Shown piece by piece: positions 1-11,340 of a stretch of 64,000 nucleotides of DNA (positions are counted from its first letter, which is position 1; each line of letters begins with the position of its first letter). The stretch is from Puffinus mauretanicus (taxonomy: Eukaryota; Chordata; Aves; Procellariiformes; Procellariidae): contig JAJKFH010000756.1 in NCBI GenBank assembly GCA_023333565.1, forward strand, positions 1 through 64,000, given 5' to 3'. The translations under genes and the position numbers were made by a program. A model generated the notes under the pieces. The model was not told the origin of the DNA. It saw only the letters and a list, made by a program, of their open reading frames with translations, and ran no database searches.

Positions 1-267
1 TGGAAGGGGCAGCACCAGGCCTGGAGAGGTGGGGGCAGCCCCACTCCTGACTCCCATCACACACGGCAGCAGGGGGTGCAGAGCCCCAGGGCTGAGGGAT
101 GGGGAAGCTTCCACCCTGCTGAGCAAACTAAAACCCTCCCCAACCCCCACCACCACCCCAGTGCCTCCTCCTGGGAGTTTCACACCCCAGCAAGGCGCCC
201 CTTCCATCCAGCTGTGGGGCACAGCCTGGCCGCGGGGATACCCAGCCCCAGCGGGAGGACAAATTAC

Positions 268-303
268 CTGCTCGGGGTGGGGATGCTGTTGTCCTGGGTG
301 TAG
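268..303 (-). CDS. Possible second linker exon after SRCR 9
   Basis: A 36-nt open segment lies between the acceptor CCTCCTCTGCAG at 304 and the donor AGCAG|GTAATT at 268/267. It is phase 1 on both sides and would encode about 12 residues, TPRTTASPPRA plus a split Ala/Gly. The polypyrimidine tract is good and the composition suits an O-glycosylated stalk before a membrane segment, but the exon is very short. Treat it as a weak candidate. Nothing else in 1-723 looks coding on the minus strand. Confidence 0.35.
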
Positions 304-637
304 CTGCAGAGGAGGAAAAGGAGAGCTGGGCTGAGAGGGTGGGGGTGTAGGTACCGGGGAGCCTCCTCCCCAACACACTGTGTATGTGTCTGTAGATGTC
401 CCTGGCACATCCCACCCAAATTGCCCCTCGGGTAGTGCTAGAAAGGGAGGCCGGGACAGGGTCCAGCGCCTCTGCTCTGGGCAGCAGGCAGGATGGCACA
501 GGCAGCCCAGGGTATAGCCCTGGGGCTGCAGGGCCCCATGGGCAGTGCCCGGAGGACACCCAGTCTCACCACGGCTGCTCCCCACCTGGCACCAGGCTCC
601 TGCACTCTGCAGGAACCTTCGTGCTCTTGGCAGGTCA

Positions 638-1285
<648 letters not shown>

Positions 1286-1637
1286 TCACGGCAGCAACTG
1301 AACCCCGGTCATTCAGCGGGCATGCGCAGGACTGGGGGGACCCTGATTGCTCAGCCCCTAAAGGTCCCTGGTTCACAGAGCAGCAGTAGTGTGTCTGTGG
1401 AGGGGAGGCTCTTCTGAGCCCTGCCTGGTCTCTTCTGAGACCTCACCTGGGGATGCCTCTGCCTCCGCCAGGCGCTGCTGGCAACCTGGGTGGCAACTGC
1501 TGCTGGATGTGTGTGGCTGTGGCCACATTTGTGCCACCGGAGTGACATGGAAAGGAAAAGCCCTTCTCTGCCTTTGGCTGTGCCCAGCGGGGAGCAGGAG
1601 CTGGGGTGACACTGGTGCCCGAGTGGCTCAGAGTTAC

Positions 1638-2572
<935 letters not shown>

Positions 2573-2630
2573 TCAGGGGCTGGCTGCCCACCCACCCCAT
2601 CATCTGGGGGGCCCGGGCAGTGCCGCTCAC

Positions 2631-2957
2631 CCCGGCAAACGACTCCCACGTCCTCCGCAACCCCTGCTGCCAGCGCACTCTCAGGCAGGGAGGTGTTGCA
2701 GAGGCTCAGGTTGGTCTCATGCCCTGCGCACCGGACCCCTCGCAGCCCTACGGGGCCCGTCCCTCGCGCAGGCTTTGGGGGGTTGTAGGCTGTCTCTGCC
2801 TGTCCGCACTGCAGCTGCCGGCACACCACGTTGGCCTCCTGCACATCCCACTGGTCATCCAGGACTCTGCCCCAAGTCCCGCGCTGCAAGATCTCCACTC
2901 GCCCGTCGCACCGGCTCCCTCCCCCCACCAGCTGCAGGGATGCAAAGCCGGCTGACC
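2631..2957 (-). CDS. SRCR domain 6, lacking one disulfide pair
   Basis: This 327-nt exon, the longest of the set, encodes a domain starting GSAGFASLQLVGGGSRCDG and ending DVGVVCRG. The acceptor is CTCCGCAG and the donor CCGGG|GTGAGC. Only six cysteines are present. The second, normally TVCDD, reads WGRVLDDQWDV, and the seventh is absent from the SLPESALAAGVAEDV segment. In group B domains C2 pairs with C7, so both partners of one disulfide are missing while the frame and splice sites are intact. An NLS and an NTS sequon lie near the sixth conserved position. Confidence 0.8.
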
Positions 2958-3518
2958 CTGCGGAGAGCAGAGATGCCACGGCCATTGCGGCACTGGAGAG
3001 CACGGCACCCTTCAGGAGCAGGCTGAGGGGGAATTCTCCGACCAAACAGGACAAGGTTGAGCCTTGGGCCGACGAGAAGTGAGGGCAAAGCATGGGCCCA
3101 CTCTGCAGCTCCCACCCAGCTCTGCTGCTGCTGGGGGCACCCAGGAGCTCCTGCCTGGGTGGTGGGATGAAGCTCTGCAGGGCGCTCTGTGGAGGTGGGA
3201 TGTGGTTGTCTGCAGCCAGGGGGTGGAGCAGAGCCCCGCAGCCCCGTCCTGGATTCATCCCACCGTAGGAAAAGCCAGGAGGCCAGGCCTGGCAGTGGCG
3301 CTGCCCTGGGGGCAGATGCCTGCTTCCGTTCAGCCCTCAGCTCTCCCCCAGTAGAGCAGTCAGTCTGAGCAGGCAAAGCCCTCCAGAAGGCTCCTGGGGA
3401 AGCAAGGGTTTCTCCAGGGAGAAATTCAGCCTGGGACTGCTCTGGGAGCCCTACTTTGGGTGGCCATGTCGCACACAAAGGGCAAAGGGAGTGAATGCAG
3501 CCTTTTCCCGGCACTCAC

Positions 3519-3833
3519 CTGAGCAAATGACAGCGGCGTTGTTCCCATGGGAGCAGGGTGAGGCCCCCAGGGTGATCACTGGGCACTGTCCCAGGTGGGC
3601 TTCAGTCCCGTCACAGTGGAATGAGTCTCTCCAGACAGGCCCGGTTCCTCTCCCAAAATGCCCTCCTCCAGGAATGGACTCAGCAAACCCGCAGGTGAGT
3701 TGACGACAGAGAACGTGGGCGTCCGAGAGATGCCAGCGGGAGGCACAGAGGGTGCCCCAGGTCCCCAACACCTGGACCTCCACTCTCCCCGCACACGCCG
3801 TGCTGCCGTTCACCAGCCTGAACCCTGTGTACT
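3519..3833 (-). CDS. SRCR domain 5
   Basis: This 315-nt exon encodes a domain starting [20 protein letters not shown] and ending NNAAVICSG. All eight group B cysteines are present (TAC, TLC, VLC, LTC, FHC, QC, PC, IC). It has an NGS sequon just before the first Cys. The acceptor is TGTCCCCAG and the donor CTCAG|GTGAGT. The loop between cysteines 4 and 5, [19 protein letters not shown], is typical of the family. It has no close duplicate in the window, unlike domains 1-4. Confidence 0.85.
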
Positions 3834-4047
3834 CTGGGGACAGAGGAGGAGAACTGAGGGTGGACCGGTGCTCTTGTACCCTCGGTAGCTGGCGGAGTGG
3901 CCAGCAGGACAGCATGCCTTTCTGCTCCTTCTGCCCTATTTTCATGCTGCAGACAACCCATCAGCCCTTCTGTCCTCGTGCCCGGCCCAGCACGGTCCTT
4001 GCTCTGTTTCCCACCCTGGGGTTCAGCACCCCACCCTGAGTCCTTAC

Positions 4048-4356
4048 GTGTGCAGGTGACAACAGCGCTGTTCATGGGGGTGCAGGGCTGGTCCCTGGGG
4101 GACCCCCTGGGGCAGGAGGCGAGGAGGGATTCATTCCCCACGCACTGCAGCTCTCCGGCCCAGATGGGACCCACCCCTTCTTCAAAGGGAGCTGGCCCAG
4201 CCACAGGCAGGGCCACACCGCACTGCAGCTCCCTGCAGACCACACCGGCAGCTTTGGCACCAAAGTGGGAATCACAGACAGTTTTCCACTGGTCCCCGTC
4301 ATGGACCTCCACACGTCCTGAGCAGCGGATCTTCCCTTCCACCAGCCGGAAAAATC
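4048..4356 (-). CDS. SRCR domain 4 (B-type)
   Basis: This 309-nt exon encodes a domain starting GFFRLVEGKIRCSGRVEV and ending SAVVTCT. It has eight cysteines and the same NES sequon as its near twin at 7012-7320. The acceptor is TTTCTCCAG and the donor CACAC|GTAAGG; both sites are intact, so the exon should be spliced normally. The unusual TVCDSHFGAKAAG segment replaces the more common TVCDDxWDLxDA found in the other domains of this gene. Confidence 0.85.
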
Positions 4357-4585
4357 CTGGAGAAACCAAAACAACTGAGAGCTCTCTGGAAGTTAAATGC
4401 CCACTTTCCCACATCACCTCCAAGCAAGCTGTGACCAAATTACCCATTGCGCATCCCAGAGGAAGCTGTTGGGGGACTGTTGGTGACACAGACACGTCCA
4501 GGCCCCCCAGCACCCCTTCTCTACACCATCACAGCACTCAAGGGCATGTGTCTATTGCAGACACACACAGCAGACGCTGCACACC

Positions 4586-4765
4586 ATGGTGGCACCTTTG
4601 GGACCAAGGTGTGAGTCACAGTTAGTTTTCCAAGGGTCCCCATCATGGATCACTGTATGTCCTTAGCAGGGGCTATTCCCTCTGACCAATCAGCCAGATT
4701 CTGGAGCAACCAAAGACCCCTGGGAGGTCCCACAGCCCTCTGGCAGTCCCCTGACCACATCCCAC
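4586..4765 (-). pseudogene. Truncated third copy of the B-type SRCR exon
   Basis: This stretch aligns with the 5' half of the B-type exons: the region around the GDQWKTVCDSHFGAK codons, the acceptor region and the adjoining intron. It has many substitutions and small gaps, and no intact frame. The rest of the exon is missing; the sequence at 4521-4585 is intron-like and matches the region near 7501-7540. It lies between the two A-B modules, so it marks an older unequal crossover that left an exon relic. Confidence 0.75.
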
Positions 4766-6017
4766 GTCCAAGGTGGCCAAAGGCAAAAAGCCCCACGACC
4801 ACCCCAGCGGCTCTCAGAGGGTGCTGATGGCACAAACACAGCAGGGCCCGCCTGCCGCTCCTCAGAAATCAGCCCAGCACTTGTGGGCTTGCTTCTCTCC
4901 CAAACCCACTGCCACAGGCACTGCTCAGACAAACTGCTGCTGCCCCACAGGCCTTGGGCTGCCCGGCACTGGTCCCTGGGCACTGCAGCTCCCAGAGCAC
5001 TTGGGCTCCAGGGAAATGAGCCCAGGCGCTGTTGCCTGCTGCACCTTGCTCTGCCGCATGGAGCTCAGGGCCAGGCATGAGGAACCTCTTGGTGCCACCA
5101 GAAACGTGCCCTGTTCCCAGGGGGGTCTTGGGCTGTGGGGCACTGCTGGTAGATGGGACATGTCACAGGGCAAAAGTAGAGTGAGGCTGTACCTGCGGGC
5201 GGTGTCTGTGCCAGCCCCTGCTCCGGCACCTGCCCAGCAAAAAGGTCCTCAGCCATGGCCAGAGTGCGCTGCTGGATGCTCATGTCCCTGGACAACAGCC
5301 AGGCGGAGGGCAGGAGAGTGGACAGAGAGCAACCCTGGGCTTACACGAGCTCCCAGTGCAAGGGCAGGCACAGGGGAGTGCCAGTAAATGCTGGCAAACC
5401 CAAAAGTGCAAGGCAGCCAGGGGCTGGGACAGACATGAGAGGCTGGGCAGCAGGTCAGCCCTCCTGGATGGGGCCATGTCCCCACGGGCAGGCTTTCATG
5501 GGGTGACCCTGGGAAAGGTGACACATGCCACCCTGCTCCTCAGACCAGGCCAAGCGCTCCTCCTCTCCAAGCAACCCCTTTGATTCAGCCAAGGGACTTG
5601 TGTCTGCCAGGGAGCACAACCCCAAAGTAGCTAGCCATCTGACGCCCTTCCCCGGTACTGTGGGTGGCCACATGAGTCACTCTTGGTGCCTCTGCATGGG
5701 GGGACCTGGCCCTTGGCACTGCCAGACCGGTCCTGGGTGAACAGGAGGAGAAAGATGGGAATCAACAGACAATGCAGGGCAGGGTGGGGGATTAATCTGA
5801 GCCACCTCAGGGGCCAGGCAGGATATGGGCACCCTTGGGCAGGTTCCCACTGGGCTTTCCCACGGGACCAGGGACACCAGCAATGACAGTCCCAGCTTGG
5901 CAGTGCAACCAGCCACATTGAACAATGCTCCGGTGCCCATTTTTTACTCCCTGAGGGCACAGCCAGGTCTCTTCCCCTGTCCCAGCCCCACAGAAGGGGA
6001 ATCGGCTCTCCCCTTAC

Positions 6018-6341
6018 CTGAACACATCACTCCTGCGTCATAAGCATGAACGCAGTTATTTTCACCCCATCCGCTGTGTGGGCAGTCAGACAGGGCAGAT
6101 TCGGTGCCATTACAGCCAACATCATCCATCCAAATGGGGCCAGATCCTGGCCCAAAGTGTCCGTACTGAGGAGCTCCAACAGCAGACCCACAGTCCAGCT
6201 GCTTACAAACCACTGCCGCATCGCGCATGTCCCAGAAGTGACCACACACGGTTCCCCACTGGCCCTGTTGTTTCACCTCCACTCTCCCAGCACAGCGCCT
6301 GCCGCCATCCACCAGCCTCACCTCCACAGCACCTTCAAACA
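6018..6341 (-). CDS. SRCR domain 3 (A-type)
   Basis: This 324-nt exon encodes a domain starting [19 protein letters not shown] and ending GVMCSG, with eight cysteines. It uses acceptor CTGTGTCAG and donor TTCAG|GTAAGG. It is the paralogue of domain 1. Its C-terminal half, from [13 protein letters not shown] onward, is nearly identical to domain 1, while the first half differs at several positions (KQQGQ versus KHRGE, FWDMRD versus YWSMND). It carries an NGT sequon after VGC. The module A-B at 7012-9076 and the module A-B at 4048-6341 are tandem copies. Confidence 0.85.
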
Positions 6342-7011
6342 CTGACACAGGAGCAGTCAGGACAGCGCTGAGCCCCCCAGCACTGTGGGTCTGGGGGAAC
6401 CCCTGCCCGGGTGGAGTCAGAGGTGCCAGGGTGGGAGCCCACGCCCCTCCAGGCTGTCCCCGGGGTAGTGCAGCATCCTTTCTATCTCCATGGGCTGTGC
6501 AAGGCTGGGGATGCCCAGCTCCAGCCCTGCTGGCTCATTCGTGGCCCCACAGACTTTGGCACCCCAGCCTCCTTCCACCCCAACGGCCCCCTGCAACCTG
6601 CCCCTGGCCCATGCCCACCCAGGGCACCCGCTCCTCCCCAGCCAGCACCCCGAGAACAGACCTGCCCCCACCAGGACTCCCCCAAGCACACACTGCTGCT
6701 TCTGCCCAGGGCCCCGAGCTCCCCTGGACCACAGCCTGCCCTGGGCATCTGCCAGGACATCCTCCACCCTCAGGCCTTTCTGTGTCCCCTGGGGTGCAAC
6801 ATGATGATCCCAGTGAGCCCTCCCAACCCATGGCCCCTCCTTGTCCTTGGGCATCAGCCCAGCCCTGCCCTTGTCTGGGATCCCCCAGAAGGTCACCTCT
6901 CTGCCAGCCTGTGGGAACACACCCCCCAGTTCCTTGTCTCCACAGGCACAGCCTGCCCCCCCTCAAGCTGGAGCTCACCCCAGTGCTCAGCACCCCACCC
7001 TGAGTCCTTAC

Positions 7012-7320
7012 GTGTGCAGGTGACAGCAGCGCTGTTCATGGGGGTGCAGGGCTGGTCCCTGGGGGACCCCCTGGGGCAGGAGGCGAGGAGGGATTCATTC
7101 CCCACACACTGCAGCTCTCCGGCCCAGATGGGACCCACCCCTTCTTCAAAGGGAGCTGGCCCAGCCACAGGCAGGGCCACACCGCACTGCAACTCCCTGC
7201 AGACCACACCAGCAGCTTTGGCACCAAAGTGGGAATCACAGACAGTTTTCCACTGGTCCCCGTCATGGACCTCCACACGTCCTGAGCAGCGGTTCTTCCC
7301 TTCCACCAGCCGGACAAATC
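7012..7320 (-). CDS. SRCR domain 2 (B-type)
   Basis: This 309-nt exon encodes a complete SRCR domain starting GFVRLVEGKNRCSGRVEV and ending SAAVTCT. It has the eight group B cysteines, and an NES sequon in CVGNESLLASC. The acceptor is TTTTTTCCAG at 7321 and the donor CACAC|GTAAGG at 7012/7011. It differs from the exon at 4048-4356 at only about three residues (V/F, N/I, A/V), and the flanking introns also match, so the two are a recent duplicate pair or have been homogenised by gene conversion. Confidence 0.85.
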
Positions 7321-8770
7321 CTGGAAAAAACCAAAACAACTGGGAGTTCCCGGAGCCCTCTGACAGATACATGACCACATCCTGCATCACCTCCAAGCAA
7401 GCCGTGACCCAGTCGCCCCCATTGCGCATCCCAGAGGAAGCTGCTGGGGGAGTGCTGGTGACACAGACACGTCCAGGCCCCCCAGCACCCCTTCTCTACA
7501 CCATCACAGCACTGGAGGGTCTGTGTCTGTCTCAGCACCAGGCACCGCTCAGACAATCTGCTGCGGCACAAGGTGCCCTGTGCTGCCCGGCGTGGTCCCC
7601 CCAGCACTGCAGTGGGGTGCGCAGTTCAGGTCTGGGAGAACTGGCCCAGATGGTAATGACTGCTGCAGCCTGCTCAGCCTCTGCAGAGCTTGGGACCAGG
7701 CAGGACCATCACCTTGATGCAGCCAGAAATGCACCCTGCTCCCAGGGCTGTTCCGGGTGTTGGGAGGTTCCTGTTAGGGGCAGATGTCACAGAGCACAGA
7801 AATGGTGCAGCTGTTGCCGTGGCTGGTGCCTGTCCAGACCTCTCCGATGCCTGCTCGGAGGGCACGTCCTCAGCCAGGCACACAGTGCTCTGCCTGGAGG
7901 TGCACAGGTCCCAAGCCAACGGCCAGGCAGAGGGGCAGGAGACCTGCATGCCCCCTCGGCTCGCACTGGCTCAGAGGGTAACAGCAGGCACAGATGAGAG
8001 TCAGTAAGTGCTGCCAAAGCCTCTCTTTCGTGGGGCCGTGTGGGGAGCCATGGGAAGGCAGGAGAGGTTGGGCAGCAGGTCAGCGCTGCCTGCATGGGGC
8101 CGTGTCCCCGTGGGGCTGTCCCAGCCCCAGCGATGTCCCAGGACCAGCCTGTGCACGTGGTGATGCAGAAGGGAGCAGCCAGAGTCAAGCAGCTGCCAAG
8201 CTCCTAAGCCTCGCAGTGCTGGACCACACAGCCGAGCCCTGGGGACAGGCAGCCAAGGGCTCTGTGCCACCCTGTTCCTCTCCCAGGGCCCAGCGCTCAC
8301 GCCCTCTGAAAAGCCCTTTGGATTCAGCTGAGGTACTCATGCCTGTGAAGGGGAGTGACCCAGGGGGACCAGCATCTCATGCCATTCCTCCAAGGGGTGG
8401 AGTGCCACGCAAGTCCCCCCTGGTTTCTCCAGCACGGGGACCGTCAGCATTGTTGGCTGGGAACTGGCAGAATGGGTAGAGATCAGTGGAGATCAGTGGA
8501 CACCCCGGGGCAGCGATGGAGGATCCATCTGCAGCCCAAGACACTGACTGAAGAGGGGCTGAGACCTGTGGCAGGGTTAGTTCACCCTGGGGTGGGCTCC
8601 CTCTGGGCTTTCCCAGGGACTGGGAACACCAGCAATGACAGCCCCAGCTTGGCCGTGTGCCCGGCCACATTGGGCAATGTTCCGGTGCTCATTTGTTGCT
8701 CCCTGAGGGCACAGCCAAGGTCCCTTCCCCCGTCACATCCCTAAAGGTGAGGAACAGGTTGTTCTCTTAC

Positions 8771-9076
8771 CTGAACACATCACTCCAGCGTCATAAGCAT
8801 GAACGCAGTCATTTTCACCCCATCCTCTGTGTGGGCAGTCAGACAGGGCAGATTCGGTGCCATTACAGCCAACATCATCCATCCAAATGGGGCCAGATCC
8901 TGGCCCAAAGTGTCCGTACTGAGGAGCTCCAACAGCAGACCCACAGCCCAGCTGCTTACAAACCACTGCCGCATCGTTCATGCTCCAGTAGTGACCACAC
9001 ACGGTCCCCCACTCGCCCCTGTGTTTCACCTCCACTCTCCCAGCACAGCGCCTGCCGCCATCTCTCAGCCTCACCT
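8771..9076 (-). CDS. SRCR domain 1 (A-type)
   Basis: This encodes one group B SRCR domain that begins [17 protein letters not shown] and ends [10 protein letters not shown], with eight cysteines (RC, TVC, VVC, LGC, VGC, DC, NDC, MC). The donor CAG|GTAAGA lies at 8771/8770. Its paralogue at 6018-6341 is spliced five codons further upstream at TGTCAG. Here those bases read TGTTGG, so that acceptor is gone. The next usable acceptor, GCTGCAG ending at 9077, keeps phase 1 and joins the domain almost directly to the signal peptide. An open reading frame continues upstream to 9161, so use of a start inside the intron cannot be excluded. Confidence 0.75.
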
Positions 9077-10062
9077 CTGCAGCACCTTCAAACACCAACA
9101 TGGGACCAGTCAGGAGAGTGCCAAGCCCAGCTCTGCAGGTCTGGGGGAACGCCCTGCCCATCTCTGAGATACCAGGGTGGGAGCTCTCTCCCCTCCAGGC
9201 TGTCCCCAGTGCAGTGCGGGGGTCCCTTCTATCCCCACGCGCTGCGCAAGGCTGGGGGTGGGCAGTTCTGGCCCTGCTGGGTCATTCGCCATCCCACCAC
9301 ACAAGGCACCTTTGCCCACCCCAACGGCCACCTACCCCCTGCCCATGCACACCTCCACACTGTGCCCAGCCCTGCACAGGGCACCCGCTCTTCCCCAGCC
9401 CACCCCTCTTCCCCTGAACAGCCCCGTGTACCCAGGACGGCTTCCCATGCAAACCACCTGCCCCCGCACCATCCAAACCCACCCCCACCCCCAGGGCTTT
9501 CCAGTTCCCACCGAGACGATTCCAATGATCTCCCCACCCACAGCCCCTCCTTGCCCCTGCTCTCAGCCCAGCCCCTGCGCTGGGCCAGGCCCCCCAGGAA
9601 GGATGTCTCTCTACACAGATGTCCCCGTCCCCTTCTCTCTTCGCGGCACAAACTGCCCTCATGGGGTCAGGGCTCCCCTGGAACTGGGAGGCAGGGAGCA
9701 GCACACAAACCCTCCGGGGCACCCCAGAGGTTGACAGTGCCCTGGGCATCTCTGGGTGCTGCCATCGCCAGCTGGGCCACCACCGGCTCCAGAGGCCACC
9801 ACCGGCTGGGGAAGAGAGGGTCCCAAAAGGGTGTCTACGAGTGTCCATGAATGCAGCCAGGCACAGGCTGCCCTAAACGCTGGAGCCCTGGAAAAGGAGA
9901 TTCTCTCTCCCACCCAGACAGGCAGGCACAGGGTCCATGGACTTGAGCACCTTCTGACCCTCAGCTCAGTAGCACCTCAAAGAAACCCATTCCCAGACAG
10001 ATCCTCTGACCATGCTGGCGCCCGCTGGCCCTGGGCTGTGGGACAAGGGAACTGGCACTTAC

Positions 10063-10129
10063 CGCTGCACAGCTGTACCCAGATCAGCAACCACAGCATC
10101 TGAGGGGACAGGAGTCCCTCTGGGCCCAT
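10063..10129 (-). CDS. SRCR gene exon 1: signal peptide
   Basis: The ATG at 10129-10127 opens a 22-residue leader, MGPEGLLSPQ followed by MLWLLIWVQLCS, with a hydrophobic Leu/Trp/Ile core and a small-residue end (CS-G/E) suitable for signal peptidase. The exon ends TGC AGC G at 10063 and is followed by a strong donor, GTAAGT. The phase is 1, matching every SRCR exon downstream. A second in-frame Met at codon 11 could also start the leader. There are no competing ATGs in good context just upstream. This exon fixes the 5' end of the coding region and the minus-strand orientation of the gene. Confidence 0.75.
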
Positions 10130-10216
10130 CCTGAGCCTCCTGCCCTGCCAGCACATCCCTGCTGCGCCACGCTCCCTGCCTCAGCTCCTGGGGCCTCCTG
10201 GGGACAATGATGACAA

Positions 10217-10370
10217 GAGGGCAATATAGCTCTGCAGATCCCAGCCCAGCTGCAGGAGGAGCCAATCAAAGCAGCAGGACCTTTTGAGACATTATCGGGA
10301 GCTATCTCCCCTCCGACACAGCCCAGCCCTCCAATGAACTTCTCCAGTGCCGTTCGTGACCATATATGAG
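10217..10370 (-). promoter_or_regulatory. Possible core promoter region of the SRCR gene
   Basis: Reading the minus strand, a TATA-like CTATATTG lies at about 10222-10228, roughly 95 bp upstream of the ATG. An inverted CCAAT box (GCCAATCAAA on plus) lies at 10261-10270, and a second AT-rich CATATATG lies at 10361-10368. Spacing of a TATA box to a short 5' UTR is plausible. No transcription start can be proven from sequence. Confidence 0.3.
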
Positions 10371-11340
10371 AGACGGCTCTGCTGCAGGTGTCACGTCACT
10401 GTGGTGGGGGGCCGTCACAGGACAGGGCAGGTTGTTGGGGGGGAAATGGGGTTTTCACCCCTTGAACCCTCTTGTGTTGACCAGGAGCACTGAGCATCTC
10501 CTACGCCAGGCACATCCAAGAGCCCAAGGTGAGAGAGTCCAGCCGTCCCCGTGCCATGGGGACCCGAGGGCTGGGATTGCAGCAGGGTCTGTGTCAGGAA
10601 GGGGAGGAAACAGCCCCTGCCCCTGCTACAGACCCCCCTCTGCTGGGAGCAGCAGCTGCGAATGGGCCTTAGCCCAGGCCAGAACCTCATCCCAGCAGTG
10701 CTGGCTCCCCCTCCCTTCCCTGGAGAGCCCATGGAAGACCCCTCCCAGGAGCCAGCGCTGGGACACGTCCCTGCCCTGGCAGCAGACGTACAGCCCAGAG
10801 GCTCAGGCACATCCCTGGCTCTCAGCGTCTCACCAAGGGGCCGTTATTCCCCGCCGGCGCATCGGGAGCCGCAGCCTGCAGGTGCACAAACCACAGCCCA
10901 CGTGGCCTCACGGCGCTCGCCGCGCTCCCCCCGCAGCGCCCAGGCAGGAAGTCTGTGGTTTCCTCCTGGCACCGTGCCCGGGCACAGCCCTGGGGTGCCC
11001 CCGAGCCACCCCCACCCCGACTGCTCCAGCCAGGGCTGCAGGGGCTGCTCCTTCGGCCTCGCAGACACAGGGCCGGGCACCTCCCATCCCCCGTGATGCC
11101 CTTGTGACAGCACACGGCCGCTCTGCACCCAGCCCCACAGCCACGGGGTGCCAGCGGTGCCACGGCTGCTGCCACCTCCTCCTGCCACTGCTGCGTGCCC
11201 ATGAGTTATACTGATGGGGACCTCACACCCCCCTGCTGCCGACACTGTGTGTACGAGTTACGCTGTCACACGTGTGCGCGGCGTACGGACTTCTGCTGAC
11301 CTTGGTTCTTCCAAAAAGCCGCATTTGGGCATGGCCTAAA
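10371..11340. other. No gene seen
   Basis: This is GC-rich unique-looking sequence upstream of the SRCR gene. Open frames on both strands are proline-, serine- and glycine-rich products of composition, without domains, signal peptides or splice patterns. Confidence 0.5.

Noticed and set aside
6411..7997. 528-codon plus-strand open frame
   Set aside because: It runs antisense to an SRCR exon and introns, is Pro/Ser/Cys-rich, and has no domain; the minus-strand exon has splice sites and family motifs.
8657..9850. 397-codon plus-strand open frame
   Set aside because: Antisense to the first SRCR exon; composition-driven in GC-rich sequence.
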